A stretch of 64,000 bases of DNA from Avena insularis (GCA_023614405.1 CM042694.1:477001392-477065391), one strand, 5' to 3'; positions 1-12,627 are shown, numbered from the stretch's first letter. Notes: a model not told the origin generated them from the sequence alone. Numbers and translations are program-made.

Positions 1-3000
1 CTAGGTTTGGGTCTGTGTGATATAAATATGCAAGGATGATACCATCAGGTAGGTATTGACAAAATAAGGCCAACAAAAGTGGTTTCACTATTTTATCACT
101 TTTCTTTAATTTCTTATAAATTTTCTAGTGATAAAGGCCCTAGTTTTAGGAAATAATTCACCAGAAATGTTCTGTATGTCCAAAAATTATTTCCTTGGGT
201 GGTCAGGTAGGGCTTGATGTACTTGTTCACTGAGAGTTGGAATCATGTCAAAATATTTACCAGAATGCCCTCAGGAAATTCCCAAGGCAGTTATATACAC
301 AACTTGTCTTTTTCACCAGATTAAATCTACAGGGACTTTTGATATGAAGCAAAGGGCAATGGATAGGTACTTTGAATACAGTTCTGTAGAAATTGAAATC
401 ACCCACTTTGGAGTGCTGAAACTCCAGTAGTGATTTTTCTACTAAAACTACCCTAGCCAGAGATGATTAATTCACCAAAGTTAGAAAGAGCATCAATAAA
501 ATTTGATCTCCTGGGTTTTGATAGAACTTAGTGTACCACACCACAGGGAGTTGGAATTAGGTTAATACATTTCATATATTGGCCTAAAGAATTTCCTAAA
601 GTCAGAGATGCCCTGTTTTTGTTATTTTTAAAAATACCAACACATGGTTCACCTTGTCATGAGGTAAATGGTAATTGGTAGGTATAGTGAAATCCTTTCA
701 GAGAAACTTTGGTTCATCCCATTAGGAGATGTGTAGATCTCTGAGGAATTTATTTAGTGTAAATGACACATTTTAGTAGATTTAATTCCAACAAATGACT
801 AAGATAGATATTGGTAGGGGACTAGCTCTGCATGGTAGAGAAAACTTCATAGGGCATGTCAAAATTCAGATCTAGTCATATAGGGTATTTTCCATTTTCA
901 AATGAATTTAAACTAGACTGCCATTTAGTAGATCTGAAATATGATTAAAAAGAAAAGGGGACCGAGGGGCACATGGGCTGGAATCTGGAGGGGAATGGGC
1001 CGAGACAGCGTCGGTCGGCCCAGCTTGCTAGCATGGACATGGGAGGGAAAATTTGAAAACCTACCGGTGGGCCCCAGAGGTCAGTGACAGTGGACGACCG
1101 AAGGGGTATCGGCTACTACCGTCCGTCCGATTAGAGGAGGGATGGACGGCCAGGAGGCCATCTCCTACCTCCGACCACAAAAACAGAGAGGAAACCCTAG
1201 CAAGGAGTGGCGGCACCAGGGGAAGCTCACTAGGGGCTTGGGAGGCGTCGGCGGGGCCGCAAGCCCGGAGAGGGGCGGCATGGTGGGTTTCCGCGCCGGG
1301 ATCTGGCTCGCGCGAGGACGCCCGAGAGCAACCTCCTTGGAGCTCGACGGTGCCACCAGTGGGGCTGTTCCGGGGGAAGAAAAAGGAGGGGATTAGATGC
1401 AGTAGGGTGCGAGGTTCTAGGAATGCAACATGCAGGGGTAGGAGAAGGGAGGTGGAGGAGCTATGCTCGAAACAAGGGAGGAGGCCGATGCTCCTTCTTC
1501 TTCTTCTCACGGGCAAGGTAGAGCTAGGGAGAGGGAGTGGTTTACAGGGGAGGTGAGTGGAGAGGATAGGGAGAAAATGAGTGGCAGAGGCGTGCTGGGG
1601 GTGGTCTCTGGACTTTATACCGAGGGGGAGAGATACATGGTGGAAATGTCCACTTTGGGCATGGAGGGGAGGTAGGGCTGGCTTGTGATTGGCCTAGAGG
1701 GGCGGTGGAGAGGGGTGAGAGAGGGATCTGGTCATGCTGGAGCTCAGAGAGGGAGGGAGTGGCAGCTGCTGCAATTAATTGGCCCCACTTGCTTATCTAT
1801 CTCTCTTTCGCACTTCCAAGCATAAGAGGACAAGGGGGAGGTGGTGTTATAGTACATTTCGATCAGAGGGCTTCATGGTGCTGGATAGGAGTGCTAGAGA
1901 AGCATTGATAAGGATTTGTGTTGGTTTAGCTTAATGGTTTTGTTAGTTTGCCAATTTTGAACAAATAGATAACTATGAAGGAAGTCCTCATTTGTGATCT
2001 TGTAAATATGGAGAAATGGTCCTGGTGGAAGGGGTATAGTCCATATATACCTCCTATATTTATTTGGGATTTTTAAGATGATTTTTAGTTCACTAAAAAT
2101 CATTTATTCAAAAAGTGCAGAAATTGTTTATAGAAGCTCATTTGATATTTTTACATTGGACATAGTTGGTTTTTGATGTGAGATGATTCTAAATATGAAT
2201 CCACACTTTGAGGAATTTTCCCATGATTTATTGAGGACTAAAGGTATTTAAAACTATTATTATTCCATTTCTGCCATTTAAGAAAATAGGCAAAAAGAAA
2301 TAATAAAAGTCTTCCAAAATATTTATTTTTGAGGTGGGAAAGTAGGGTATGCTATATATGGACCTCAATTGAGCAAAAGGTTGGAGAAGTGTTTTGTCAA
2401 AAACCAAACTTTCCTTTGTAGAAGGAGTTTTGAGGTTTTTGTTGATTAAGGGGATTTAATAGGTTTTGGGCCAAACATATAGATAATATTTTATAAATCT
2501 TGATGATCAAGGTAGATGATGTAGACAAGGTGTAACAAGCATTTTCAACCTTGGGATTGGGGAATCCAAGTTGATTTTGGTGAAAACTAGAGATTTAAGG
2601 ATCTTGGGTAAGATTGTTTTCATACAACCAAAACCTTGTTGGATCTTGGAGCTCAGATCTCCCCTTGGGGCATGGGATATATGGATGGATAGACCAAGTG
2701 ATTTAAATCAACATGGTATAGAGGTTTGAGCTTGATCTTGCTTGAGTTTACCAAGAATTGATTTCAAACTTTGAATAAAATAAGCCTGCCAAAGCAGATT
2801 ATCAACTAGCCTTCAAAACCTTGTGGGTTTAAGAAGCACAAAGATCCACCTGGAACAAGTGAAGTAGATATTGGTATACCTATATGAGTAGATCACAACC
2901 ATTCAAATAGTTGGCCCGGAGAAGGTGGGATGGTGGTGTGGGCTTCTATCAAAGTAGGCATGTTGACTAGATTTGCAGGAATAGTTATTTTCTTGCCTGC

Positions 3001-3423
3001 AAAACCATCAAGAACAAGTGGGTTGGAGGATGATCTAACCAAATGCAAGAGTGGTCCTTGGTAGTCCTTAGGATGGTTAACAAGATGGTTCAAATGCATT
3101 TCAAAAACGCACAATGTTTGAGAAAGGGAGGCATTCAAAAAGGTGATGTTGGAAATAGTTTTCCAAACTTGGCCAAATTTGGCAGACTTAGGGTTTTTGC
3201 TAGAATGTGGGTGGTGATGATTTTGATGGGTTGCAAGGTACCAAAGCATCATCAAGTGGATGATGTTGAAGTTTAGGTTGAGTAGGAAGGATCCTTGCTT
3301 GATACTGGTCTTCATTGAGTTGGAAGCTTCTAGAAGGGATCACTTCAGAAGGGGTCTGGCTAGGCGTTTTAGATGATCCCTAGTAGCTAGAGATCAGATC
3401 CAGATTTGTATTCTTGCTTGGGG

Positions 3424-3428
3424 TTTGG
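3424..3428. repeat. Target site duplication TTTGG (left; right copy 7327-7331)
   Basis: Identical pentamers flank the solo LTR at 3424-3428 and 7327-7331, the duplication size expected of a gypsy or copia integrase. Confidence 0.88.
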
Positions 3429-6400
3429 TGTAACATCCCAAAACTTTAATCCAAGATTATTAAGATCCAAATCATCAAAATTAGGGTTAACAAAAACTTT
3501 TCTAATTGAAATTATTAAAGCATTCATATGTGTGTGCATTTAAATTAGGAGTTGATTTGAATTGCCATGATTACGTGATCCATTGCTTGTAAAATGATTC
3601 TTAGGTGAAATAAACATCATCTAAATCATTCCCAAACAAAACCCAAAGAAAAACAAATCAAAATGAATAAAAGAAGAGAATGGTCATTTGTGCCATTTTA
3701 ATCAACATGCCTACTTTGGCTATTCCTAGTACTCACTTCTTAACAGAGACAAATGTGGATCTTTGCACCCCTAGCTAGTACACATAATGATGTACCAAGG
3801 ACCACTTTGTGATCTGCCAAACACATTCAAACACTATTTTTAAATGGCATTTGAAAATTGAATCTAGTTCATATGGGAAGATCCCACTATTTCAAAAACC
3901 ACTCAAATGAGCTCAAATTTCAAAACCCAAGCACCCACAGAGTCTCAAGCTTAATACTAGCACACCCACCAAAAATCTTTTCAAAATTCAAAAGTAAGTT
4001 TCTTGCGGCCATTTCCACAAACACTTGGCAGGCAGAGATTACACCTAGTATTTAGCTCACTATTTCTACAGGGTTTTACCACCCAATTAACCACAAAACA
4101 CTCCCTCTATCTCCACTTGATCCAACCAGGCCATAAACACCCCATCCCCTACCCCCTAGCAGCAATGCCATGCCACCCCGAGCACCATGTCGCCGGCCTA
4201 ACTTGCCATCGCCACAGCAAACCCCACCCCTCTCTCTCTCACCATGTCTATGAGCTAGCCCAGACCTCACCGCCACCCTCTGTACCCTCCCCGAGCACAG
4301 TCGAGCCGTGGACCACCTACAGCGCGCCGCGCCCAGAGTGTATGCGCCATGCCGAGCACGCGCCAGAGCGCCACGCCCGACACGTGTGCACACGCCGCCC
4401 CTTGACCGCAGCCCGCGCCCACCGCGTCGCCACGACCCAGGGAACACCCCAGACATGCCCGTTCGCAGCCAAGTGCACCACAGCCACCGCCCACCGTGAA
4501 GACCGCCGCCTATGCCGCTTAGAGCGTGAGCACCACCCGACCAAACGCCACCGTCCTTAAGCCCGCATTTAAGCCCTAGAGCATCACCAGGAGACCGCGC
4601 ATCGATCACCGCTCGCAGCCATGCCGCTAGCAGCCCGTAGCCATGTCGCCACTGTCGCCTGGCCACGCCGCACTGCCCCGCCATCGAGCCTATAAAAGGA
4701 GGGCACCCCCAGCCTCATTCTGCACACCACTCACCTCCCCTCTTGCCACTGATCAGTCCCCACTTCTCCCCAGAGCCGCTCGAGCTCGTAGTCACCGGAA
4801 TTTCACCGGAGCTGGCCGCCTCTAGAGGAGAAGGGCCCCGCTGATTGCGACCACCCCCGGAGCTGCCTCGACCACCCCTGACCTCGCCGTCGTCCACCAG
4901 TTCGTTTGCCCGCCTCGCCGTTGTCGCTGGAGCCCTGGTACACCCCCTAAGCACCCCCACCGAGCCACTAGGGTTAAACCTCGCCGGCGACCTATCCGTC
5001 GTTGACGACAAGCCCAGTCGTAGATCCTAGTTCTAATCTAACGGCCCACATCGCCCCCATACCGCTTCGCGTGTAATGAGCCGCTGACTGGTGGACCCCC
5101 CTATCAGCTGTGCCCGCCGCGTAGTGTCACTGGGCCGGCCCGTTAGCTTTCCCGCGTGACCCATTTAGTTTGAATTAGGATTTTTCTTTTTAGTTTGAAC
5201 TTAGTTCTGTCCCCTATTTTGATAATCAATTCAGAGATATTTACAAATCCAAATGGAGTGATTCCAATTTTGTTAGAAAGCTACTGAAAAGATCTACCAA
5301 AGCCCGTTGGATTTGATTCAATTAGAGTTAGAGATCTCTCCTAGTAAAAATAATAAGAAAGAAGCATTTGCACCTTGCAACATTTTTATAAAATCAACCA
5401 TGATAGCTTTTGAGTTGATTCCAACTCTCAAAAATCACATTTTACCATACCTATCTGAATATATAATAATATTAAGGTTTACATGCAGTGACTTTGGACT
5501 AGTACCAAAATAATGCTATATAGGCATTTCTAGTCACTTTAAATCATTAAATAATGAACTTAAACCAAAGTAATTATGATCCAACCCTTAAATCACATTC
5601 CCACATGTTAGAATATGTGGTGATGACAAGTTTCCACATGATCCCATATTTTAAGTGGTGAATATTAAATTTAGTTATTTTTTAATGAGTAGAAATTACT
5701 TTTCTAAAATAAAAAGGATGAAACTATTGAATAAAACTTGTGATGCTTGTGATGATAATAGATCATCAAATGGGTGCCTTAGAGTGCTAATTAGACTAGT
5801 TAAGTATTGTTTGGTGATTGTGTACTCCGTATGTATTTATAGACGATAGTACCGACCAAGCTTTCGAGGAGGAGGAGTTCTACCAAGAGGAGGGAGAAAA
5901 CTTCAACCACTGCACCAACCAAGGTAAGCTATTGTTAGCAAGCTAGAATTATGCTAGATTACTTGCGCAAAGATTCTTTAGGCATGCTTGAGTTATACCA
6001 CTTTGACAAGTATTTACCCCAAGTATTATTTTTCCAAGCTTTACTTCCTTTACTTTACACAAAGTTCTCTACTTGTTTTGAAGGTAGCATAAAGAGTATA
6101 AAACTTGGCCTATTTAGATAAACTTTAGATGTCATTCCATGGCATGAGATTGATCCCATCTTTCCACCTTAGTGAACACTCTTAACTTAGTAGTTTAGAG
6201 CAGATAAAAACTTGAGTCACTTTAGATGGGAACACTTGGTGAAAATGAATTATGAAAACCTTGGAATGATGAGTCATTCTATTGAGATGTTTTGACATGT
6301 GTTGAGAAAAACAGAAATGGTTTATGATGGTGAAAATGTTGAGGCATGAGTCTTAACCCCTTTTACAAAACTGATGGTTGGATTCGGATGCAATACCATT

Positions 6401-7326
6401 CCAAATTTATCGTACAACCACAATACCTGAATTGGGTAAGGCTTAGCCGGAAGTTTATATGCATTAGTATTAGTTCCCTCGCGAGAGAGGTTTGAGCCGA
6501 GGCTACCTCTCAATGTTGTCATCTATGTAGTGCCCAAGATGACAGACGGTCATGGTTTGGAGGCCATGTTCATAGGAGAGGTGCTTATACTAGGGTGTGT
6601 AAAGGAAAGGTTATGTTTGATTATCTGCATACTAAGTATGATGATTCAGGGTTATCCCTGACAGATGTATCGAATCTTGTGGTGAAAGTGTACCACCTCT
6701 GCAGATTGTCAAACTATTCGAATAGCCGCATTCGCGGTTATGGATAGTTGGAATGGCCATACTGTTTCGTTGTCAGATGTTTTTCAAAAGGACTTATGAA
6801 AGGAATGATGAATCTTGACTTGACCACAACAGGGTTGTGTTTATGACACTAGCTTCCCAACTTAAGTGATTCTAGAACTTTATTTTATCTTTCTTTGCTT
6901 CAGAACTCAGCTTAGGTTTCAAACTTAACTTTATAATTATACTTAGAGTTAGCATTTTAACTTAGAACTATACTACTTGTTAGTGGTAGTTTGCGAGTAC
7001 TTAAAGAGTACTCATGGCTTTTGTCCCTAGCTATTCTCATGGCCAGACTATGAAGGAGACTACCAAGATGATGGCTAGCAGGACGGCTATGATAACTAGG
7101 ACTATCTGCCTTCGTCAGCATTGCATGTGCCCCTGAAGGTGGACCCCACCGCTACGCTTATCTTTTATTTCCGCTTCTTGTTGTATTAAGACTGGATCAT
7201 GAGATTCTCAATTGTGTAAGACCTTATGTATAGTTTGTAATGGATGATGTACTGTGATATCCAATCTGTTATGTCTCGCAAAAATGGTAATCCTGGGATC
7301 TGGGATTAAAAATCTGGGTGTTGACA
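3429..7326 (+). mobile_element. Solo LTR of a long-LTR gypsy element (3.9 kb)
   Basis: The block starts TGTAACATCCC and ends GGGTGTTGACA. It is flanked by a perfect 5-bp duplication TTTGG (3424-3428 and 7327-7331). No gag, pol or second LTR copy lies inside, so it is a solo LTR left by LTR-LTR recombination. A plus-strand TATA box (TATAAAAG, 4691-4698) precedes a GC-rich leader at about 4.7-5.05 kb, and an upstream CpG-rich stretch begins near 4.15 kb. The open frames at 4.0-5.0 kb on both strands come from this base composition. It interrupts the minus-strand LTR 1-7934. Confidence 0.88.
4691..4698 (+). promoter_or_regulatory. TATA box of solo LTR
   Basis: TATAAAAG in the LTR, about 1.26 kb from its start and followed by a C-rich, AT-poor leader. 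This is the likely former transcription start region of the retroelement. Confidence 0.55.
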
Positions 7327-7934
7327 TTTGGGGATTTTAAAGTTTCTAGATCCTAGAGGATGAGCTCCTAGAGTAGATCATACTACTTCTAAGCAATCAA
7401 GTCAACATCACATCAAGGCAACTCATCTTACAAACAAATCAACTACTACTAGGGTTACCATCAAGCTTAGCTTGAGGTAAGGATGGGCAAATTTTGAAAG
7501 GTTGGAGTTTGAACAAGGTAAGTTCCTTGGTACATCTACCTAGAGTAGAGTTCAAAAGATTTATAAAAGGTTTTGGAAATCTTAGAGGTAATAGTAGTTG
7601 AAGGTTCTGTCTTGAAAGCATAAGGAGATTGCAGATCTCCATAGTTTTGTTAATAGAAGCTACTAAAATAGTTTTGGTTACATGAGCATCTTGGCTCATG
7701 TTTGGAAATGCCAGAACATTTGAGAATATGTAAAATGAGTCAGGATAGTTTTGTTAAATAGCTTTTTGACAACTGATGTTGAGGTAAGAAGTATATCATA
7801 AGCTATCAAATCAGAAGCATAAGCACAGAAAACAACAAGCAAACACTGCAACACTTAACAAGAAAAAGTTTTTGTTCCCCTTGATTTTTCCATTCTGGAC
7901 AACTAATCAGGATTGCTGAAATTGGGATGTTATA

Positions 7935-8819
7935 GCTATTTTTGTGGATTTTATAGAATTGATAATCGAAGTATTTATGGATGACTTTTCTGTCTATGGA
8001 ACTTTGTTTACTAGTTGTTTGGATAATCTCAAAAGAGTTTTGCAGCGTTGCGAAGAAACTAATCTTGTTCTAAACTGGGAGAAGTGCCATTTTATGGTCA
8101 AAGAAGGTATAGTCCTTGGACATAAGGTATCAGGTAACGGAATTGAAGTGGATAGAGCTAAGGTTGAGGCCATAGAGAGAATGCCACAATCAAGGGATAT
8201 TAAAGGTATAATAAGTTTCCTTGGTCATGTAGGTTTTTATAGAAGGTTCATTAGAAATTTCTCTGGAATATCTAAAACTTTGACTAACCTCCTGCAAAAG
8301 GGAGTAGGATTTAATTTTGATGATAAATGTGTTGAAGCCTTTGATAAACTCAAAAATGCTTTATCCCCTGCTCCTGTCATTAAACCACCTATCTGGGATA
8401 CGACCTTTGACTTAATATGTGAAGCTAGTGATGATGTTGTAGGAGTAACTCTAGGACAACACATTGGTCGCAAATTTAATATTATACATCATGCTAGTAG
8501 AACTCTTAATGGTGCTGAAAAGAATTACCCTAAGGAAGAAATGGAACTTTTTACTGTATTTTTCTCTTGTGATAAATTTCGTTCTTACATAGTTGATGCA
8601 AAAGTAAGATTTCATATAGATCATGATGGTTTAAAAGAACTCCATGAGAGGAAAGACCATAAACCAAGATTGATCCGTTGGATTCTTTTACTTCAAGAAT
8701 TTGAGTTGCAGATTATGCAGAGGCAGGAAATAAAAATGTTGGATGCAGTGTCCATGTTTTCCCAGCATGACACCAATCTTATTAAGAGGAACTTTAGTCC
8801 TGGTGATTTTCTCTTATGA
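7935..8819 (+). pseudogene. Athila-type gypsy pol fragment: reverse transcriptase C-half plus RNase H
   Basis: The frame is open from the junction at 7935 to TGA at 8817-8819, so it is a 5'-truncated fragment with no true start codon. The RT active-site box reads VFMDDFSVYG. The RT tail follows (CHFMVKEGIVLGHKVS, then FLGHVGFYRRFIRNFS about 100 residues in). An RNase H domain begins at about residue 155 (TTFDLICEASDDVVGV). The first RNase H acid, normally D in the CDAS box, is E here (CEAS). The later acids appear as KEEMELF and HIDHDGL. The usual ADALSR tail is DAVSMFS. No integrase follows: the frame stops and turns into non-coding repeats. The order of this fragment, a small 3' ORF and a 3' LTR starting TGATGA fits the Athila lineage. 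It is broken on the left by the long LTR ending at 7934. Confidence 0.85.
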
Positions 8820-9668
8820 GAATTATTCAATGAACTAAGGTCAATTCCTCCAAAAGAGAATAAGAATTTGTTGTTGGAGGAGTTTGTCATCCCCGAATAA
8901 GCAAACGGTAAGTTCAAGGTAAGTGTTCTTACTCAAATAAGTGATTTGTTTTCACGGATTTTAATTCTAAATTTTTTGCTTTTGAATTGCTCGTGTTTTT
9001 CTAAAGTTTCTGAGGGTTTTTACCAACTATACGGGCGCAACTATACGACCGGAGAAAAATCTCCCGCTGTATAGTTAGTCGTTAAACTCTCTATATCTTA
9101 TTTGTGAAATTGTTTTCGATGTCTGGACCTATACGGCCGCAACTATATGACCAGAGACAATATTCTGGCCGTATAGTTGGACGTTGAACTCTCAAACATT
9201 TTCGATTTTTGGTGTCTGTAGCTATACGGTCCCAACTTTACGACCGAAGAAAATTTTATGGCTGTATAGTTGGTTGTAAACTACCAGACACTTTTCGTTT
9301 GCCTTTTCATTATTTGCCCAAAAAAACGTTATTGTCGGTTCTGATTCGTGACTTAGCCGACCTGGACTCAAGATATTTGGAAATATATGCCCGGAAACAA
9401 CTATACGGCCGCAGCTATACGGGTCGTGCCCATATAGTTGGTCATTACACGACAGGACTCTTCCAAATCCATGATTTCTTTCCCTATTTCGTTAAGATTA
9501 TTTTCTTGGGTGACAATTTGGTGTTTCTTGAGAGTTTTACCGACCTTTGACCCCCTTATATATTGCCAGTGTCTCTCTCTCTAATCATAATCTCCAGAAA
9601 CCAGTCCACCTTGTATTCACACGTGAGGACACGCAACTAAGGGACAAAAGCCAAGAAGAAAGGCCCCT
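8820..9668 (+). other. Non-coding spacer of Athila-type element where integrase should be
   Basis: Just after the RNase H stop, translation gives only short remnants interrupted by stops. No HHCC zinc finger or DDE core of an integrase is seen. The rest is AT-rich spacer with the hairpin-like repeat described separately, then a short CT-rich leader (about 9570-9590) before the ORF at 9669. Confidence 0.6.
9024..9443 (+). repeat. Diverged hairpin repeat, four units around AACTATACGGCCG / CCGTATAGTTGG
   Basis: Units lie at about 9024-9085, 9127-9182, 9222-9275 and 9398-9443. Each has a left arm like CTATACGGCCGCAACTATAC, an AT-rich middle, and a right arm like GGCCGTATAGTTGG, so each can fold back on itself. 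Unit spacing is irregular (103, 95 and 176 bp). A fifth copy lies in the 3' LTR of the same element at about 12885-12932. Function unknown. Confidence 0.7.
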
Positions 9669-10079
9669 ATGGAGATCGGGAGCAATAGCAAGCAAGGCAA
9701 GGAGATCAAGACCATCCCTATGGAGTTCCTCGACACTGACAATGCACGCCGGAAGAGGGATTTGAAGTCCCTCGAGCTGAAGATTGAAGAGATGGACAAG
9801 GAGATGCCAGGGACACCTAAACATCTTTGGTTGCTGCGACTTTATCTTGACAAACTTGATGAAGATATCAAGAAGACAACCGAAGCAGGATTTTCTATGA
9901 GTCTTAAGGTCGTACAAACACGTTATGATAACAATGAGTTTACTAAAGAACAAGTGAAAGTGTTGGAGAGGAATAATCTTTTCTACAAGCTGCGTGTTAA
10001 AGAATTAGAAGTTGTCAATCAATCTCTCTGTCTCAGGTTGGCCCGTGAAGAGAAGATACCGCGTGTCATGGCACCATGA
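9669..10079 (+). CDS. Small coiled-coil ORF in the 3' region of the Athila-type element
   Basis: A 136-residue frame starts at ATG 9669 and ends at TGA 10077-10079. The middle is rich in K, E, L and D with heptad-like spacing (RRKRDLKSLELKIEEMDKEM, residues about 27-46), suggesting a coiled coil. A second charged helix follows (FTKEQVKVLERNNLFYKLRV). No transmembrane segment and no known domain was recognised. It lies where Athila elements carry their extra 3' ORF. The solo LTR at 10077 supplies the present stop codon (the TGA of its own TGATGG end). Without that insertion the frame would have run one more codon (CAG) to a TGA at the old site, so the protein has barely changed. Function unknown; it may be a structural or gag-like accessory protein. 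Confidence 0.5.
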   Translation: MEIGSNSKQGKEIKTIPMEFLDTDNARRKRDLKSLELKIEEMDKEMPGTPKHLWLLRLYLDKLDEDIKKTTEAGFSMSLKVVQTRYDNNEFTKEQVKVLERNNLFYKLRVKELEVVNQSLCLRLAREEKIPRVMAP

Positions 10080-11580
10080 TGGCCCACAAGTATAGGGGGT
10101 GTATCGCAGTATTTTCGATAAGTAAGAGTGTCGAACCCAACGAGGAGCAGAAGGTGCTGGCTAGTGGTATGGATCAGGAATTCTCTGCAAATACTTAGCA
10201 AACGGATTTTTAGGGGTTTTCGATAAAGCAAGTAAACAAAGTATGAGTAAATAAAAGACAGTAGGAATAAATGCAGGAAGTGGCCCAAACCTTTATGTAG
10301 CAAAGGACAAGCCAGTTGTATTACTTAAGATGACCAAACGTTCTTGAGGACACATGGGAAGACTGTCAAGTGCTTTCGCTTCATATAGTCAATTAATCTT
10401 CTCTAGCTTGCTAAGTGTTGTGTGGGTGAACCTGTGCTAATGTACCGCCCCATCCAAGACTAATACATAATTGTGATTATACCCCTTGCAAACATCCGTA
10501 AGTACAAGAAAATAATTAAGGTAGAAACCTAACCACAGCTTTAAACTCTAAGACCCTTACGTCCCTTGTGCAATGGTTTCCTAACAGGGGTTCAGGTTTC
10601 TGTCACTCCGGCAACCCCTACCATTAGTAGCCAAATACACAATGCATTCCCCTAGGCCCATATAGGTTAAGTGTCATGTAGTCGACGTTCACATGACACC
10701 ACTAGAAGAAGTACACCACAACTTAAATAACAATCTATTGAATCTTTCTCAACACAACTCCACTACTAACAACAAGACTTCTCCCATGTACTCAAGAACA
10801 AAACGAACTACTCACAAGACATCATATGGATCATGATCAGAGATGGAATAATGATGTATAACAATCTGAACATAAACAATAATTCAATGGTTCACTCAAT
10901 AACATCAACTACAAAGAGTAATCAACACCGGGAAAGTTTAACCTATGAACTATAGCAAGATTCAACGCAATCGTTACAGCAATATGGAGATGGTGATGAA
11001 GGTGCTGATGGTGATGATGATGATGATGATCCCGATGAAGTCCAGTTTGATGGTGGTGTTGATGGCGACGATCTCCCCTCTTCGGGAAGGAATTCCCCCG
11101 GTAGAAATCTGTCTGCCGGAGAGATCTTTCTCTCTCTGTGTTTTCCGCCCCGCAGAGGCGGCGGAATCTTTCTGTGGTCGCTTCCCGAGTCTTAGGGTTT
11201 CATGGGATGATATACGCCAGAGGGGAGACACTGGAGTGGGCCAGGGCGGCCACACCACCTCTAGGCGCGGCCTAGGCCTGCCCGCGCCATGGGGTGGTGT
11301 GGGGCCCCTGTGGCCCACCTCCACTCCATATTCTGGCATCCTTAGTCTTCTGGAAAAATAGAATTTTCCATATATTTTCCCGGATTTTCTGATCTTCGCG
11401 AATTTTGCCTCTAAACAGCACATTTTCCATCAGAATCCTGACTGCACCGGTCCATGCTCCAAAAGTCATCAACCATGCAAAAATAGATGAAATAACATAA
11501 GTATCACCTCTCAATACGAAATATATCAATGAATAATAGTGAATTAAGACATAGAATAGTGATGCAAAATGGACGTATCA
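10077..11580 (-). mobile_element. Solo LTR of the TGATACGTCC gypsy family, minus strand
   Basis: Read on the minus strand it starts TGATACGTCCATTTTGC and ends GGGCCATCA. A perfect CACCA duplication flanks it (10072-10076 and 11581-11585). It is the same family as the two LTRs of the 21507-28753 element, including the trinucleotide CAT/ATC stretch near 11.0 kb and the AGACTTCTCCCATG segment near 10.78 kb. It fixes the exact LTR ends of the family. No internal domain is present. Confidence 0.92.
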
Positions 11581-12627
11581 CACCACAGTGATCTATAATA
11601 ATCACAGTATCAAATAATCACAAGGGATTATTTGATCCCGCCTGGCTTGATTCCAAGCTTGGGGAGATCTTTAAGACCTTGTAATCTATCCTGTAAGTTT
11701 TACATTACTGTTTTACCCTTGCATTAGTTCAAACTATAAATAAAGTTTGCATCATTAGAATTCCTTTAAGGAATAATCGATCCCTTTTATGAAATTATGA
11801 GTTTATTATTATATATGGAGCAATTTTGAGTTTGTGCTTGTTTTATTCGATATATGAATGGCTTGAGTATAATTTTACTTGCACTTGATGATAGCAATAG
11901 GAGTCTTCCACACCATTGGTATTAATGGAACATATAAAGATAATTTGGTCAATATGTTGTAAGACTATGGTTTGATTTACAAAGAAAAACTATCTATGTA
12001 GTTAAGTTGAAAAAGAAACCTTGAACAAAGGAAAATGAAAGCCATCAAAATAGAGTGAGGACAAGTCGAGGTAGAATCTTCAAGTCATAAGAATGCTTCA
12101 TATACAATTGGAATTTGATAATTGAGATTGTTAAACTTTGAATTCCTACATGAAGTGGAATGTATGGCTAGCTCCTTTGCACAACACTTAAACAAAAGTG
12201 TGAGCATATACACAAAAGAGAAGAAAATAAAAAAGAAAAAGAGCGAGTGTGCAAAGAGAAAATAGGCATACCACTATGTTGTAGTATGAGAAAGAAACAC
12301 TTTTGAGATTTTGAATCCCAAGTGAATATGTTAATCCTAAAACACTTGGGACTACCTCGCTAACACATTCGGTTGAACCAGATACTTTACATTATGTTGA
12401 GACTCATCTTTTGTGAACTGTTGATCACTAAGGTGTGGAAGCCTGCTAATACTATTCAGATGGTTCAAGTGAGGTACTATTCATGAACTTATTCCTATGT
12501 ATCATATATGATAAACACATGCTGCAACTGCCTCATTTATTTTATCGACTCGGCTTCATGAATATGAGGATCACATCCATTAAGCTAAACTTGCTCGGGA
12601 CGAGGAAGAGTCTAAGCTTGGGGAAGT
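11581..12627 (+). other. 3' internal tail of the Athila-type element, ending in a polypurine tract
   Basis: Non-coding sequence linking the small ORF to the 3' LTR. It has the phrase CCAAGCTTGGGGAGAT near 11660, also seen near 25350 in the other element. It ends with CTAAGCTTGGGGAAGT at about 12612-12627, a polypurine tract directly before the LTR. Confidence 0.65.

Larger units (their letters stand above)
1..7934 (-). mobile_element. Long gypsy LTR, minus strand, truncated by window edge and split by 3429-7326
   Basis: Read on the minus strand this begins at 7934 with TATAACATCCCAA, close to the TGTAACATCC, TGTAGCATCC and TGTAGAACCC heads of three other long LTRs in this window. The adjoining sequence at 7935 starts abruptly inside a reverse transcriptase frame, which marks an insertion edge. 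A minus-strand TATAAAG lies at 1613-1619 and leads into a GC-rich leader (about 960-1600), as in the other long LTRs. About 4.0 kb remain once the nested solo LTR and its duplicated target are removed. The far end is outside the window, so it is unknown whether this is a solo LTR or part of a full element. The long reading frames at 1.05-1.56 kb are on both strands of this GC-rich leader and are not taken as genes. The Tekay/Del-type assignment is inferred from LTR length and head motif only. Confidence 0.55.

Noticed and set aside
1053..1556. Overlapping ORFs of 167 and 151 codons on opposite strands
   Set aside because: They sit in the GC-rich leader of a long LTR and have no recognisable domain; few stop codons are expected from base composition.
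4003..5011. Cluster of His/Pro/Arg-rich ORFs on both strands
   Set aside because: GC-rich promoter and leader of the 3429-7326 solo LTR.
9209..9550. 113-codon ORF across the hairpin repeats
   Set aside because: No domain and no conservation signal. It crosses non-coding repeats and starts inside one.
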